Shown here: one piece after another, positions 30,966 to 43,610 of the stretch
Layout of the letters: every line of letters begins with the position of its first letter
Numbering within the stretch: the first letter of the stretch is position 1
Assembly: GCA_025618425.1 (NCBI GenBank)
Contig: CM046833.1
Location: 8,298,429-8,362,428 of the forward strand
Source: Heliocidaris tuberculata
Lineage: Eukaryota; Echinodermata; Echinoidea; Camarodonta; Echinometridae
Length of the DNA: 64,000 nucleotides
Reading direction: 5' to 3'
The notes under the pieces: generated by a model
The model's input: the letters and a program-made list of their open reading frames with translations, nothing else
Told to the model about the DNA's origin: nothing
Databases searched by the model: none
Program-made: the position numbers and the translations under genes

Positions 30966-32420
30966 ACATGGATAACTAAAGCCATACGAAAGTCAATAAG
31001 AATCAAACACAAGTTATTTTGTAAGGTAATAAAAAGTAACCACGATCAAAATGGAACTCAGTTTGTAAAATATGGTGGGATAAGCTCATCAAGGAAGATA
31101 ACAACATGCGGTGTACCGCAAGGATCTGTATTAAGGACAATACTCTTTTTAATCTATATCTTTAGTTTTAGACTCTTTGCTGATGATACAAACCTTATTC
31201 TTACGTTTCCAGTTGGACAGTCTACTATTAATATGGATGAAGTTAATACACATCTCAAAAAGGTATCAAGTTGGTGTAATGCTGGCAATAACAGATACCA
31301 TTATAAATGAAGTTGATGTTGCATCGTTTGTAGGTTTGAACATCGATAAATAATTGAAGTGGAAAAACCATATTGAGAAGGTAAAAAAAATTATTAAAAA
31401 GAAAATCGGCATTATTTATAGACTTTTGTGCCCCAGAAATTTTGATTTTACTATACAAAACTTTGGCAACCTCATATCACATATGGTATTGAAGTATGGG
31501 GTAGCACTTATGAAACGAATCTAAAGTGTATACTGTTAAGTCCAAAAATGGCTCTACGCGCTATCACATTTGGTTCACTCATGACTCTTTCAAAACCATT
31601 ATTTATAAAGTTAAACATTTTGAATGTATACCAACTGTACAAATTTTGTATTTGTATATAGTTTTATGTATGAACTTGTAAATGAAATGTTACCCTATTC
31701 AGTCATTCAATATTGCTCTTTTATTCGGCATAATTATCGGAAAAGGCAAAAGGACAAAAATAACTCGTATATACTCAAGGTCAGAACAACCAAAGGAAAA
31801 TTTTCAGTTTCATATGTAGGTAGTTCGGTGTGGAATGATCTACCACTTGCTTTGCAGACAAAGCCATCCATATCTTGCTTTAGAAAGACACTAGTTTAGT
31901 TTTTTTTTTTAATGAATGACTGAAATTTGCCGATACTGAATAAGTATCTAATTAAAAAGTTATATATTTGATATTGACCTTTCATCCATTTATATTTGTA
32001 TCATAGTTTTGTTTATAATCCTCTTCATATTTACCATTCCATTTTTTGTTGTTTATTTTATTACCAAACAATGTTTATTGACCTTTCATCCATTTATATT
32101 TGTATTATAGTTTTGTTGATAATCCTCTTCATATTTCCCATTGCATTTTTTGTTGTTTTTTCTATTACCAAATAATGTTTTCCAATGTTTAAAGGTAGCA
32201 GACTAGATTATCATTCATGCTATTTTCTGGTTCCTTTTATTAACCTTAACTTTGTTGTATCTTAACCCATTGACTACGGGAACCGGGTGACCCTTTTATT
32301 AAGCCTATTGGAGTTAGAGAATTCAGTAGTCAACGGGTTAATTAATATACATTTTGTTATGTGCATTTTGTTATTGTTATCGGATAAATAAATTTCAAGT
32401 TCAAGTTCAAGTTTAAGGTT
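30966..32420 (+). pseudogene. Decayed non-LTR retrotransposon (LINE) reverse transcriptase remnant
   Basis: Plus-strand fragments read TWITKAIRKSIRIKHKLF (entry to the RT domain), then GVPQGSVL...LFLIYI and LFADDTNLIL (the catalytic ADD box), LKKVSSWCNAG, LKWKNHIEKV and YGIEVWGSTYETN, ending GSSVWNDLPLALQTKPS near 31830-31870. Frameshifts and stops break it. The part expected between the first motif and VPQGS (about 31040) is missing, so it carries an internal deletion as well as 5' truncation. The 3' end at about 32390-32415 is a (CAAGTT)n tail, typical of some jockey/CR1-like LINEs. It is not functional. Confidence 0.85.
32262..32341. repeat. 80-bp TTAACCC hairpin
   Basis: TTAACCCATTGACTACGGG and GTAGTCAACGGGTTAA form imperfect inverted ends. 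Relatives occur near 36905-36965 and 49248-49290. Confidence 0.55.
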
Positions 32421-32546
32421 ATCGAGCTTCTGAAGGTAATTAACCCATACCCCAGTTATTAAAGTATTGTTTTACTTTTCATTTTGCGACATCCTTTTTA
32501 ACGACATAACTCTTTCAGGACTCACTCACAAAAGACCGAACACGCA

Positions 32547-32685
32547 GGGGAACGTTTCATCAAGCGTTTTGTCAGTGATTTTTACCGACAACTATTATAA
32601 GCTACTGAAATCCTTGCATCTGATTGGCTAAGAGCAAATTTGTCAGTAAAAAATCACTGACAAGACGCTTGATGAAACGCTCCCC
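32547..32685. mobile_element. 139-bp palindromic MITE, copy 2
   Basis: Exactly as long as the copy at 9646-9784. Its arms (GGGGAACGTTTCATCAAGCG and CGCTTGATGAAACGCTCCCC) differ from copy 1 but still pair with each other, and the core is in the opposite orientation (AAATCCTTGCATCTGATTGG). Confidence 0.8.
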
Positions 32686-32749
32686 AGGTCACTGACGCGG
32701 TCCTAACTTCAGAATGTTCAGCAAATGACGCCTTGTTTGAGCCGGGATC

Positions 32750-33865
32750 CATGCCCGTTGGACATGAGACAGCATTTTGCCAGACGTATGGGATTGCGAC
32801 TGCGTACTTTGACACGCCATGTGAGATGGACATCGTTCTAAAAAAAAAGTGAAAGGAAAGTGAACAGTGCAAAGATTGCCTTACATTTCTAGCGTGTATG
32901 GGCTCATGGCCTTCACGAGCTTGAATAGCGCAAGTAACAACGCAGTCGAAATGACTGCTCATTTACATCAACCATTTCCCCTGCAATCAGATTCTTGCAA
33001 GAAGAAATGCGCTCACAAAGTGTTCCAGGCTATTGCCATTTTACAGAAGGACACATTGCTTACCCAACCGCGTTCGTATCTTGTTTCTACTTATTCGCCA
33101 CGTTGGAGAGTAGCATTTAAGATGAAATGCATAATTAAGGATATACGGTTTAACAGGCCTATTGGTTACGGGTTGTTGTTGTGTTTTTGTTTGTTTTGTT
33201 TTTTGTTGTTGTTGTTGTTTTTGGGGGTTTTTTTTATATCGTTGGTGTAATGTTTAGATCTGTGTCGTATGGATTTGCAACTGACACATTAAAATAATGA
33301 GCTTTTAATGTGTGCCCTAAGGTTAGCCCTGACTCTTCCAATATACTCTTCATAGCAAAACTACTTTAAAAATGTTTTGATATTTTAACTGCATGAGGGC
33401 TAAAAGCCGATTGTGTTTAAGCAGAGAGGTGGGGAAGGAAAATTCAAATGAAAAATATGATTTCTTTTCATGGCGTCACCCGTTCCTCACAGTTGATCAG
33501 GTTCTATCAATGGCATTGTTAGTCTCAAGACGATTTTTCTAGAGGGCGGGATGTAAACATCATTTTAAAGTTTCCATACGAAGATAACAAATGTCTTTGA
33601 ATTTGGTACCTATTATAGCATATGTTATTTTATAAATTGTTCATTTGCAAAACATGTATCACAAAAATCTTCTGGCTACTGGATATCTGCAATTGAAATG
33701 TGAACAGTATAAGGGAACATGATAAAACCTAGCTCAGATGATGCGGCAGAACGACGATTGCTTTAATTTACAGTGACTGGTAACCCCTTGTATGGGGTCT
33801 TCTCTAAATTCCCATTGGGAACAAGTGCTCTTGGGGTTCGGGCTAAGGTTTTTATCGGACCAGAG
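32750..33865. other. No gene seen
   Basis: A 127-codon open stretch at 32867-33250 shows no recognisable domain and ends in a GTT-rich low-complexity tract, so I do not call it. DNA resembling the inverse of 30063-30130 occurs at 32687-32752. Confidence 0.45.
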
Positions 33866-33869
33866 GAAG

Positions 33870-34580
33870 GTAAGACCAATGGTATGTGAGACCATGGTAT
33901 GTTAGACCAATGGAACGTAAGACCAACGGGATGTTAGACTAATGGAACGTAAAAGGGTTGTGAAACAAATAGAACGTAAGACCAATGGGATGTACCACCA
34001 GTGGGATATAACAATAGGACATAATACTAATGGAATGTAGGACTACTGGGATATAAGAATAGGACACAATACTAATGGGATGTAGGACTAGTGGGATGTT
34101 AGACTAATGGAACATCAGTAAGACCAATGGTATGTACGACCAATGAGATGTTAGAACAATGGGGCGTAAGACCAATGGTATATTACACCAATGGAACGTA
34201 AAACGAATGGGTTGTGAAACCAATAGAATGTAAGACCAATGGTACGTAAGACAAGCGAGACCAATGGGACATAAGACCAAAGGGACGTAAGACAAGTAGA
34301 ATATCAGGCCAGTGGAACCTCAAGTAGACTAAGTAGGACTAGCCGGATGTTAGTCCATTTGGACGTAATACTAATGAGATGTGTGATCAGTAGATGTAAG
34401 ATTTAAGATTAATGGAACATAAGACCAATGGGATGAGGGGTCATATCAGGCATAGAATTAGATTTATGTATGACAATGCAAATTTAGACCAATGGCATAT
34501 GGTAATAACGTAAGATAAGATTAATATGGCACAGCATCAATGGTATTTCAGGTCAATGGGGCCTACGGGCCTTCAAGGCC
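33870..34580. repeat. Degenerate tandem array of ~18-bp GTAAGACCAATGGGAT units
   Basis: About 700 bp of phrases such as GTAAGACCAATGGTATGT and GTTAGACTAATGGAACGT repeat every 16-22 bp with heavy divergence. Similar sparse phrases occur at 10384-10660, 37840-37960 and 59600-59712. Confidence 0.75.
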
Positions 34581-34677
34581 AATAGTGAAACCCAGGGGCG
34601 TAGAAAGCGGGGTGATGGGGGATTCATCCCCCCCCCCCTCTTTCAAGGGGAAAAAATGAGGAAAAATATATTTATGT

Positions 34678-34729
<52 letters not shown>

Positions 34730-34760
34730 GACCTGTCTACACCAATAGTGAAACCCAGGG
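34580..34760. repeat. Insertion with (AT)n flanked by a 17-bp direct repeat
   Basis: CCAATAGTGAAACCCAGGG occurs at about 34579 and 34742, bracketing GGCGTAGAAAGCGG, a C run and an (AT)n tract at 34681-34726. Confidence 0.5.
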
Positions 34761-34764
34761 TGAA

Positions 34765-35520
34765 CTGATTAGAATTCTTAGCTTTTGTAACTATTTGTCC
34801 AACGTCTCATGTAAGGTTTGTGTTAGGATATTCCAAATATCAGACACGTGTGATACAATTAGGGCGCGATAAATTGCATTGCAGTGATTTAAAAATGAAT
34901 TGTAAGCCTGTTTTAAGTGTAAGCTTTATCAACTTCGACGCTTAACTTTTTTATTATTATTAAAAATGTGAAATGAAAATGAAAACAATCTAATAAAGGC
35001 ATAAGACTCTTTATTAGATCCCAAAACAAACGTATACTATATCTAATAAACGACTGCGAGGTTTATTATTTTTTATCTATCTTATGTCTTTTTTATTATT
35101 GACTTTATTATTGTTGTTGTTGTTGTTGATTATCGGTCATTGCTCTAGAAACACATGACAGGGGTTGACTTCGGTTTTTTTTAAATACATTGTCCTTTTT
35201 TGGGGGGGGGGTATTTTAGTACTGTAAAGATTGGCAAGGAAAAACGTAATGCTACCAAAGAAGGCCGAATCGTAAACCCTCACGACAACTTTTATTATTC
35301 TTTATTCGCTGTGGGTCAGTTAGATCTGTGCCAAAATTCCATGCCTGAAAGATTTATAATGCGATAAGTTATGTATTATAAGTAAAAGGCTAAATATGCT
35401 GCACACCTCATTTTAAAAGATTTTTTATTGAAAGGCCGGGAACGATATTCCATGCTCTTTTACAACAACAACAAAAAACGCATTTTCAGATTGGGATGAG
35501 TGTAATAACAGCAATGACTT
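34765..35520. other. No gene seen
   Basis: AT-rich, with (GTT)n at about 35114-35127 and a G run near 35200. Confidence 0.4.
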
Positions 35521-35524
35521 CTCC

Positions 35525-35566
35525 GTCTCTCTCTCTCTCTCTCTCTTCTTCTTCTTCCCATCTCTT

Positions 35567-35604
<38 letters not shown>

Positions 35605-36277
35605 CATCTCTTCTTTTCTCTCACTCTCTCTCTCTCTCTTTCTGTTTCTCTTCATCTCCTCGCCGTTTTCTTTCTCTCTGTTCCTCTCTCTCTCTCTCTC
35701 TTCTTCTTCTTCTTCTCCCCATCTCTTCTTTTCTCTCTCTCTCTCTCTCTTCTCCCCATCTCTTCTTTTCTCTCTCTCTCTCTCTCTCTTCTCCCCATCT
35801 CTTCTTTTCTCTCACTCTCTCTCTCTCTCTTCTCCCCATCTCTTCTTTTCTCTCACTCTCTCTGTCTCTCTTCTCCCCATCTCTTCTTTTCTCTCTCACT
35901 CTCTCTCTCTCTCTTCTCCCCATCTCTTCTTTTCTCTCACTCTCTCTCTCTCTCTCTTCTCCCCATCTCTTCTTTTCTCTCACTCTCTCTCTCTCTCTCT
36001 TCTCCCCATCTCTTCTTTTCTCTCACTCTCTCTCTCTCTCTCTTCTCCCCATCTCTTCTTTTCTCTCTCTCTCTCTCTTCTCCCCATCTCTTCTTTTCTC
36101 TCTCTCTCTCTCTATTCTCCCCATCTCTTCTTTTCTCTCTCTCTCTCTCTTCTCCCCATCTCTTCTTTTCTCTCTCTCTCTCTCTCTTCTCCCCATCTCT
36201 TCTTTTCTCTCTCTCTCTCTCTCTCTTCTCCCCATCTCTTCTTTTCTCTCTCTCTCTCTCTCTTCTCCCCATCTCTT

Positions 36278-36313
<36 letters not shown>

Positions 36314-36390
36314 CCATCTCTTCTTTTCTCTCACTCTCTCTCTCTCTCTTTCTGTTTCTCTTCATCTCCTCGCCGTTTTCTTTCTCTCTG

Positions 36391-36421
<31 letters not shown>
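35525..36421. repeat. ~0.9-kb CT-rich minisatellite
   Basis: More than 15 units of CCCCATCTCTTCTTTTCTC separated by variable (TC)n spacers of about 14-30 bp. A longer block with TCATCTCCTCGCCGTTTTC occurs near both ends (about 35651 and 36361). All pyrimidine on the plus strand, so it reads as Ser/Leu-rich or Arg/Glu-rich frames that are not genes. Confidence 0.9.
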
Positions 36422-36425
<4 letters not shown>

Positions 36426-36479
36426 ACACAAATACACACCCTCTTTCTCCTTAAGTAAAAAGGAAAGGTACGTTGTTAA

Positions 36480-37980
36480 TGTGTTTGATTTCCTTTAAAT
36501 ACACTCAAGAGAAGACTAGTTTCTCATCAGAATTCCTGTTTGTTACCGATGTGATAGGATTACCTTTTCACGAGTGTAAAAATATGATACTGAACATCTG
36601 TCTGCATCCGAATCAAATTGTCATTTGAAAGTAGTGTTGTTGTTTTTTTCTCAGGGATGTTAATATGTATCACTAACCAAGCTAACAGATTTTATTTATT
36701 TTATTTATTTTATTTATTTCTGATCTTTTGTCAGGGTAGCCCATTCACCATTAAGTAGTGGTCTTCCATGGGGCCCTGAATAATAATAAACATATTTACA
36801 TCTAAATGCATAACGTATATACAGAATAGTTCAAAATAAAAATCCTCAGTAAAATTAGAGAGTATAAGAATCAGAATGTATAAGGGGTCACATTGTAAAT
36901 CGACTTAACCCGTTGACCCCCCGTTGACTACTGGATTAATGCATTCCCATAGGAGTTAACACACGGACCACGCCCAGTTCCCATTGCCCATCGGCTAATC
37001 TGCATCAATTAGAGATTAAATTAATATTTATCAGCAGAACATTTTCAGGGATCATATCGTAGGCCTTATCAGCATCACCAAATGAAATTGGCACTTGTTA
37101 GTAGGCTCAGTGTTTAACAGTGATTGCATTGCAAAAATACATATCAAAGGGTACCAATCACCAAAAATAATTTTACTCTGTATGGTAGAGGATTCATGTT
37201 GTTATACTATATTCAAAATATGGGCTTCAAATATTAATTCTATAAAAGAGATACTGCAATTTTAATTACACTCTCTATAAGCGTAAAAGCGACTCGTGAG
37301 TAGACTACTCGACGCACCCGTACGCGCTCTCCAAGATAAAGGCTTGCGCGGAACTAAACTCGTATAATAGGCTTGCGCGGAACTAAACTCGTAGTTCGGT
37401 TCCGCGCGAGCATTTTCATGTTATCCTTTATTTCCTTCATACTCATTAACCGTTGACCTATGGAATACCAGACAAAGTTCTTTGAGGTTGATTTTTTACT
37501 TTCTAGCTGTACACAAATTATTTTTTCAGGTGATTGGTACACTTTAAAAACTATCTGCAAAAGTTGCAGATAAAGTTGTTATTTGTTGGAAAATTTCAGG
37601 GGTCACATTGTAAAAAAAAAAATAGGATATTACATCAATCAGCATAAATCATTGGCGCAAATCCGTGCATTCCTTCTTTTCAACAAGGGGGTGGGGTGGC
37701 TTTGTTCTCCATGAATGGTCATCCCCCCCCCCCCCCCCCCAGTTGAAAAGAAATTCGTGTAGATTTACGCCCGTGGCATAAATGACAAATCATATTCATA
37801 TTTATCAGTTGATCCTGGACTGAATGCGCTATAGACTAAATGGTTATTAGATAAAGTGGAAATTAGATCACTTGACTATCAGAAACTGTCGGCAGTAGAC
37901 GAAATAACTAGTAAAATGAATGATCATTGGACTAAAGAATGGAAAGACCTAATGCTAAATAGACAAAGTGAAATTCAGCG
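36480..37980. other. Repeat fragments, no gene seen
   Basis: Holds a SINE tail fragment (about 36740-36790, GGGGCCCTGAATAATAATAA), a TTAACCCGTTGAC relative (36905-36965), a 28-bp tandem pair GGCTTGCGCGGAACTAAACT (37344, 37372), and a GGCGCAAATCCGTGC element with a C run (about 37654-37780). Confidence 0.5.
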
Positions 37981-37983
37981 ATA

Positions 37984-38649
37984 TACACTCAGCAGGAAAA
38001 TAAAGTAGACACTCTTTTTTGTTCAATTTCATATAAACCGTCATTAAAATATAATAAGATATATAACAAATTAAAGAAAAATTAATACCCTACTAACATC
38101 AATTAAGATCAAGTTTTGAACTTTTACGCTTGGACGGCCACATTCATTTAACTGTTAGAAGGTCTGATTAAGATAATTGCAAAAAAAGAGAGCAAGTAGT
38201 CATTCAAATGTTAACGAACACAATTGTGCATCTGTATAAGACATTCTTGTTCAACAGTGAAAACAAAGAATGAGAAACAATGAGGAGGACTGAGCTCTGG
38301 ATGTCAACTGTAGTCTCATGACTGCATGGTTTTGACAAGAAAATTCAAATGTTTCTTTATTCATTTATTTTCTTTCATTCATTTTAATTTGACTTGCCAC
38401 ATGGAAATGCTCACGAACATTTGAATGGCCAGATGGCCCATTCTTGCAATTTTCTTTCAAAAGACTCATTCATTAGTAAATGGCTATGCTCACTCATGAG
38501 ATGAATGGTATGATTCCAATTGCATATTATCTTAAAGATGATTTATTTGTGCTTATTTTGATATATGAAAGATAATTTTTATATTGAATATTGATTTGAA
38601 AATCTTAATTATAAATAGTGTCCACTTTCTTTCTTGTTTGCTGAGTGTA
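37984..38649. mobile_element. ~666-bp TIR element, Tc1/mariner-like ends
   Basis: TACACTCAGCAGGAAAATAAAG at the left is mirrored by CTTTCTTGTTTGCTGAGTGTA at the right, flanked by TA dinucleotides. No transposase frame is visible. Confidence 0.65.
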
Positions 38650-39726
38650 GATATACTATTATACTATTACTAGACCAATTTCCATACTAGACTACTTTGG
38701 CATAGCCGAAATGAATATTAGACAAAATATTAATTGGAAAAAATAATAATAGACAGTGATTTTTCGACAAACTGTATACCTTATTTATAGACCGTATACC
38801 TTACGTACATTTTAAAAATTGCCCCGAATCCTAACTGTGTTCTTGTGTGTCCCTTTTCAAATTTAAGACCCAAAATGCATCTGAAAAGGGTCAGATTTTT
38901 GAACGATGTACAATTGAGTCAGACAAGAAGGCTCAAAATTGACATTGGGAATTGCCAAAAAAAAACCTGTATTGCACTAAATACATGACTATATATGATA
39001 AGGGTCAGTTTGTACTAAATATCTACAGAACTTCTACAGTTTACTACACATTTGTCTACATATATTTTTCATGGACGTTTGGCGCGCAAACATCCATGAT
39101 GGCCAAACAACTATTTGGCTGGTATCAAAATTTTGGAGAAATGTCGACAACGAAAACTGCCCTAAACTTGTAGTTTCCTTCGAAAGCTACGCAACTTCAT
39201 ATGAGCATCAGTAGGATGGCAGTACTTTTAAACAAACATCCTTGAAGATTAAACATTTCTAATTCTGTTCATGCCACATTGCTGGAGAGTTAGGCCGTAA
39301 TTTTTTTTCTTCTTCTTCTTCCTCTTCTTTTTCTTCTTCTTTGGGTGGAGAACTTTCTTTTAGCCCTATACAGGTTCGTAAGGTCTGCCTATTGATTTTG
39401 CAGGTGACCATGCTGATACTCATCATGGATGTTTTTGTTGTTGTTGTTGTTGTACCTCAATTGCTAAGGCACGTGGTGAGAATACAAGTGCTCATGGAAT
39501 TCTGGTTTACCTGCTGAAATTTCGAAGGGTTGTGCATGCTACGTCAATGCTTACCAATGGCCAATTGCCAACAACGTCTCATACACTGGAATTGATCTTC
39601 GTCTGATCAAAAGGTTACATTTGGGGAAATCCTCCAAAACATAATTCGCGCATGACATATTGTTATCACGTGCATATGATTGTAGATTGTAGAATTGGGT
39701 TAAAGTAGGGAAACCCCCCCCCCCCC

Positions 39727-39764
<38 letters not shown>

Positions 39765-40435
39765 AGCCCTATTATTTTGCAAATTCCAGAACCCCGTGTA
39801 TAACAAGCTGTCAGTTAATAGACTATGAAGAAGAAAAAACAGGGGAAATCCCTAATTTCTTCAAAAAATGGATAACATATCTTCCTTTTTTAATGGCCCG
39901 TAGAGGGTGTGGTAGTACAGCTCAGCATTTACCCCGTTCACATGCAGTATTTAATCGTCTTTTCCATCAAAGGTTTCAAATGAGTGTTGTTTTTATTGAT
40001 TGTTCCAGTTTGCTTGTAAATTCAAATTTCGTTTGTTGCTCGAGGATTTGGGTTTTTTTACTGCCTATTAGAAGTCTTTGATAGCGGTGATAACTATAAT
40101 AATGACAATTAATCTTATAATCATTATCACTTGACTTGATGAGGATGAACAGAAGTGAAGGTTCATAATTCCGAGAATGAAATAGAGCCCTATAACTTTT
40201 CGGATTTACGAACCTTCGGAAATATGAGCCTTCTTTCATTTTCGGAATTAAGAAACGTCGCAGTAACGAAACTTCGGAAAAACGAATCTTCGGAAATATG
40301 AACCTTCGGATCAACGACACGTAACCATGAATCATGTCATATTGAATTAATCAAGATGAGAAGAAGATATATTGAGATGCGATCAGGATGACGAGACGAG
40401 ATACTGGATCTAGATATATGTACATGATAAGGACG
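38650..40435. other. Low-complexity islands, no gene seen
   Basis: Contains (TTC)n at about 39309-39345, (GTT)n at 39430-39450, a C run then an A run at 39714-39760, and a degenerate CGAANCTTCGGAAATATGAA repeat at about 40195-40320. Open frames of 60-119 codons here show no domain. Confidence 0.45.
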
Positions 40436-40439
40436 GGTT

Positions 40440-40711
40440 ATCACCGGGCTGCAGATCACAAGGTACGGGGTTCGATTCCCTGCCACGTCACTAATGTCCT
40501 TTGGCAAGACATTGAACTACACTTGCCACACTCCACCCAGGTGAAGTAAATGGGTACCGGGTAGGAAGAAATTTCTGGAATACTTGAGAGCCTTATCATG
40601 GTCGTCGCTCGGCTGAAGCCGGGGTAATAATTTCAGGGCCCTCAAGGAGAACATTATATAATACTGATGAGGCTACCCTGGGTAAACAAGACATATTATT
40701 ATTATTATTAA

Positions 40712-40769
<58 letters not shown>

Positions 40770-40787
40770 ATTAGTAGTAGTAGTAGT

Positions 40788-40882
<95 letters not shown>

Positions 40883-40960
40883 CATTACTATTATTGTTAT
40901 TATTATTAATACTATTATTATTATTAATATTATTGTTATCATTATCATTACTATAATTAC
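40440..40960 (+). repeat. tRNA-derived SINE with long (TTA)n tail
   Basis: The head includes GGGTTCGATTCCCTGCC (B box) near 40469, then the body motifs CCTTTGGCAAGACATTGAAC, CCCAGGTGAA and CAGGGCCCTCAAGGA. The 3' end TACCCTGGGTAAACAAGACA runs straight into about 270 bp of (TTA)n. Confidence 0.8.
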
Positions 40961-40964
40961 AGTC

Positions 40965-43310
40965 AACTTCGCTTAAGTCGATCTTGACGGGACTTGAGTA
41001 AAATGCGTCGACTTAGGCGATTTTCGACTTATGCGAAAGTCGAAGAAAATTCAACTTACGCGCTGTCCCCAGCACCATGCAGCCGCGCCGTTGTCCTCGG
41101 CGCGGCTGGTGCCTTGAACAGTGTCATTACACTACAATTCTTATCCCATGCATGCCGTAGATTTGTTGTGCAGACATCCAGAAAATGAGAACATCCGAGG
41201 CCTGTACCTTTTTTTTTTTTTCACTTCAGACGATGCTGATACCGATATCCAGTTATATAAAGAAAATAAAACAAATTGCGTTAAAACTACATTTTCTTTT
41301 AAAAAGAGAAAGTATGGTTTTTTATCATCTGTCATCAAATTGTGTACTTTCCGACGGCCTATTTTCGGGTCATCGTGAGCGATATGAATTTTTAAAAAGT
41401 ACATCAAGTCTTTTCACTCTAACGATGCATATCATCCTGACACTGGTAAAATAATTTAGATGCATGCTCTTTGATCATGTTTGAAAATCAGTGTTCATAA
41501 TAAAGGACTGAAAACGTATTGTGATGTGTCTGATAAATTTCTATAGCTTCTCACGACAAAGCATATCATTCTCTAACGACGCTGATAAAAATATTGTTAC
41601 CTGTTGCATGAATTTAACTCTGCAATTCTGCTATTTAAAATCTGCTGCTAACGATATTCATTGAAATAATATGAATCAACATTATTTTCTTTGAAGACGG
41701 AAAACATACGACGTGCTTTATAAACAATAAATATTCATTTTGTTTTAATTATCATGATGATCCATATCATTCTTTAACGAGGCTGACAAGAATTGTATCA
41801 GGGAAAACTGATGACATTTGACTGAATAACTCTGCTCTCTAATCTTGTTATTCTCTGAAATCGCGAATCACATGGCTTGTCAAGGGGAAGGCATTTTACG
41901 AGGCTCCAACTTGAAAATAAGAAAAAGTTCTGATTTCTATGAGGATGATGTCTCGATTTTCTAATGACACACTGATGTTTGTTAGCTGTCAACATTTAAA
42001 CAAATTAATTTAAACAAATAAATCAAATATCGATGTATAAATGTCTTTTTAAACGTTTCAAATATTGTACGAAATGTATTTGATTTCAGATAACGCGTAT
42101 TCTGATTCCAAAATAGATTCCATACCCACGGGAAGCCTCCCTTCTTACTCGACGCAGTACGATTTATGTCAAGCTTGCTAAGGAACAATGTTGCCTCTAA
42201 TTTGTTATTCCGAGCCTAACTTAGTAACACCAACATGACCAAGCAGCCAATAACATCACGAACATGAGCCATCGCCCCCATCGAATCCCTTACGCGACAT
42301 GTGACTTAAATGATATTCAGTTGCTATGCGAAGTTAAACCAAAATTACCGATATTGGACCAATCACAGCGCTGTAGTGTTTCCAGCGATTGACCTACACA
42401 TGCGCAGAACATACGCTAGTTTTCGCGCCAAATGTTTACTCATTCAGTTACAATCACTGATCTCAACGGGTTTTCCTTAGAGATCAGTGGTTGCAATGCG
42501 AAGCATGAATGAACTTGCCGATATTCAACCAATCACATCGATTTTATTTATGGGATTTACCCATACTTGTTGTTTCGGCACTTTCGAACGTTCAATAATT
42601 TCTGTGCCTGAGTTTTCTTATGAGATAATTTACCGAACGAAGTTCGTGCCAGTGATGGAAACCCCTTCCCAACTCAGGCTATACTAGGGTATATTGCGGC
42701 CAATAATTTGACCAGCTATAGCTCACTGTATTATGATTATTATCTCGAGATATTTTAGGCAGTTCAATATTTTTCGGAGCTTGTTCGACTCAGCAACCAC
42801 TGGCGCATGCAAATTGTTGCTTTACCCCCGACAAAATGAAGATCTTCATAATTATGTAAGAAAGGTATTTTTTAATCCATGTCATGCAAAACTGCAGCAA
42901 AAATTGTAGTTACTTGTAACTTATCTTGTGCATTTCAGCAATTAACATAGTATTTGCGCTTCGAAATCAGCCCCTCCCCATGATCACTCCGCCCTCCTCA
43001 CCTTCCCCCCTGACATATTGATTAAATGGCATTAGAACCTTTGTACTACGTTGAGTTCCTTAACTATGATAAATTATAATCCAGATCTTCCATAACACTT
43101 TAAAGAATTATGGTTAATCATAATGTGTGTAGGAACAAATGGAAACGTTATCGGACAGAAAATCATAGTGATAGTCATAATTTACTTCTTTTTTTTTCAA
43201 TTTCCATTCTTATAGTGATCAGATTTATCTGCTGTCATTCAAAGCAACTTGTCATCAAGGTTGGATTTCCATTCAAATCTTGACACTAACTGTGGGTACG
43301 AATGATATCC
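40965..43310. other. No gene seen; short repeats only
   Basis: 40970-41060 repeats CGACTTAGGCG-like words. Two similar segments sharing CCGATATT-ACCAATCACA-CG lie at about 42346 and 42520, around a small hairpin (CACTGATCTC...GAGATCAGTG). Confidence 0.4.
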
Positions 43311-43319
43311 AGTTGCAAT

Positions 43320-43563
43320 GAACTGGTTGAAAAGGTCTCTCCTTCTCTCTCTCTCACTCACTTTCTCTCTCTCTCTCTCTCTCTTTTTCTCTCTCTCTCT
43401 CTATTCTCTCTCTCCCTCTCTTTTTTTCACATCTTGTGGTGTGTTTTTTTTTCTCTCTCTCTCTCTTCTTTCATTCTCAACCCCACACCGGCCATTTAGA
43501 TAAGTCTAAATCATTTTAACCCCCTTTTTAACCCCTCTTTCTCTCCCTTTCTCATCTCATAGG

Positions 43564-43598
<35 letters not shown>

Positions 43599-43610
43599 TT
43601 CCCTCTTCTT
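43320..43610. repeat. (TC)n-rich tracts
   Basis: Several CT runs at about 43338-43430, 43450-43470 and 43565-43596, with unique DNA between. Confidence 0.85.

Noticed and set aside
32867..33250. 127-codon open frame
   Set aside because: Ends in a GTT low-complexity tract and shows no domain; probably chance.
35525..36421. Regularly spaced direct repeats resembling a CRISPR array
   Set aside because: Spacers are simple CT runs of varying length rather than unique sequence, and the DNA is clearly eukaryotic.
35496..36458. 320-codon Ser/Leu-rich frame and the opposing Arg/Glu-rich frames
   Set aside because: Produced by the CT minisatellite. Open on both strands with no non-repeat sequence, no domain and no splice context.
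41121..41454. Overlapping 85-89-codon frames on both strands
   Set aside because: Three frames are open at once over the same DNA with no family signal.
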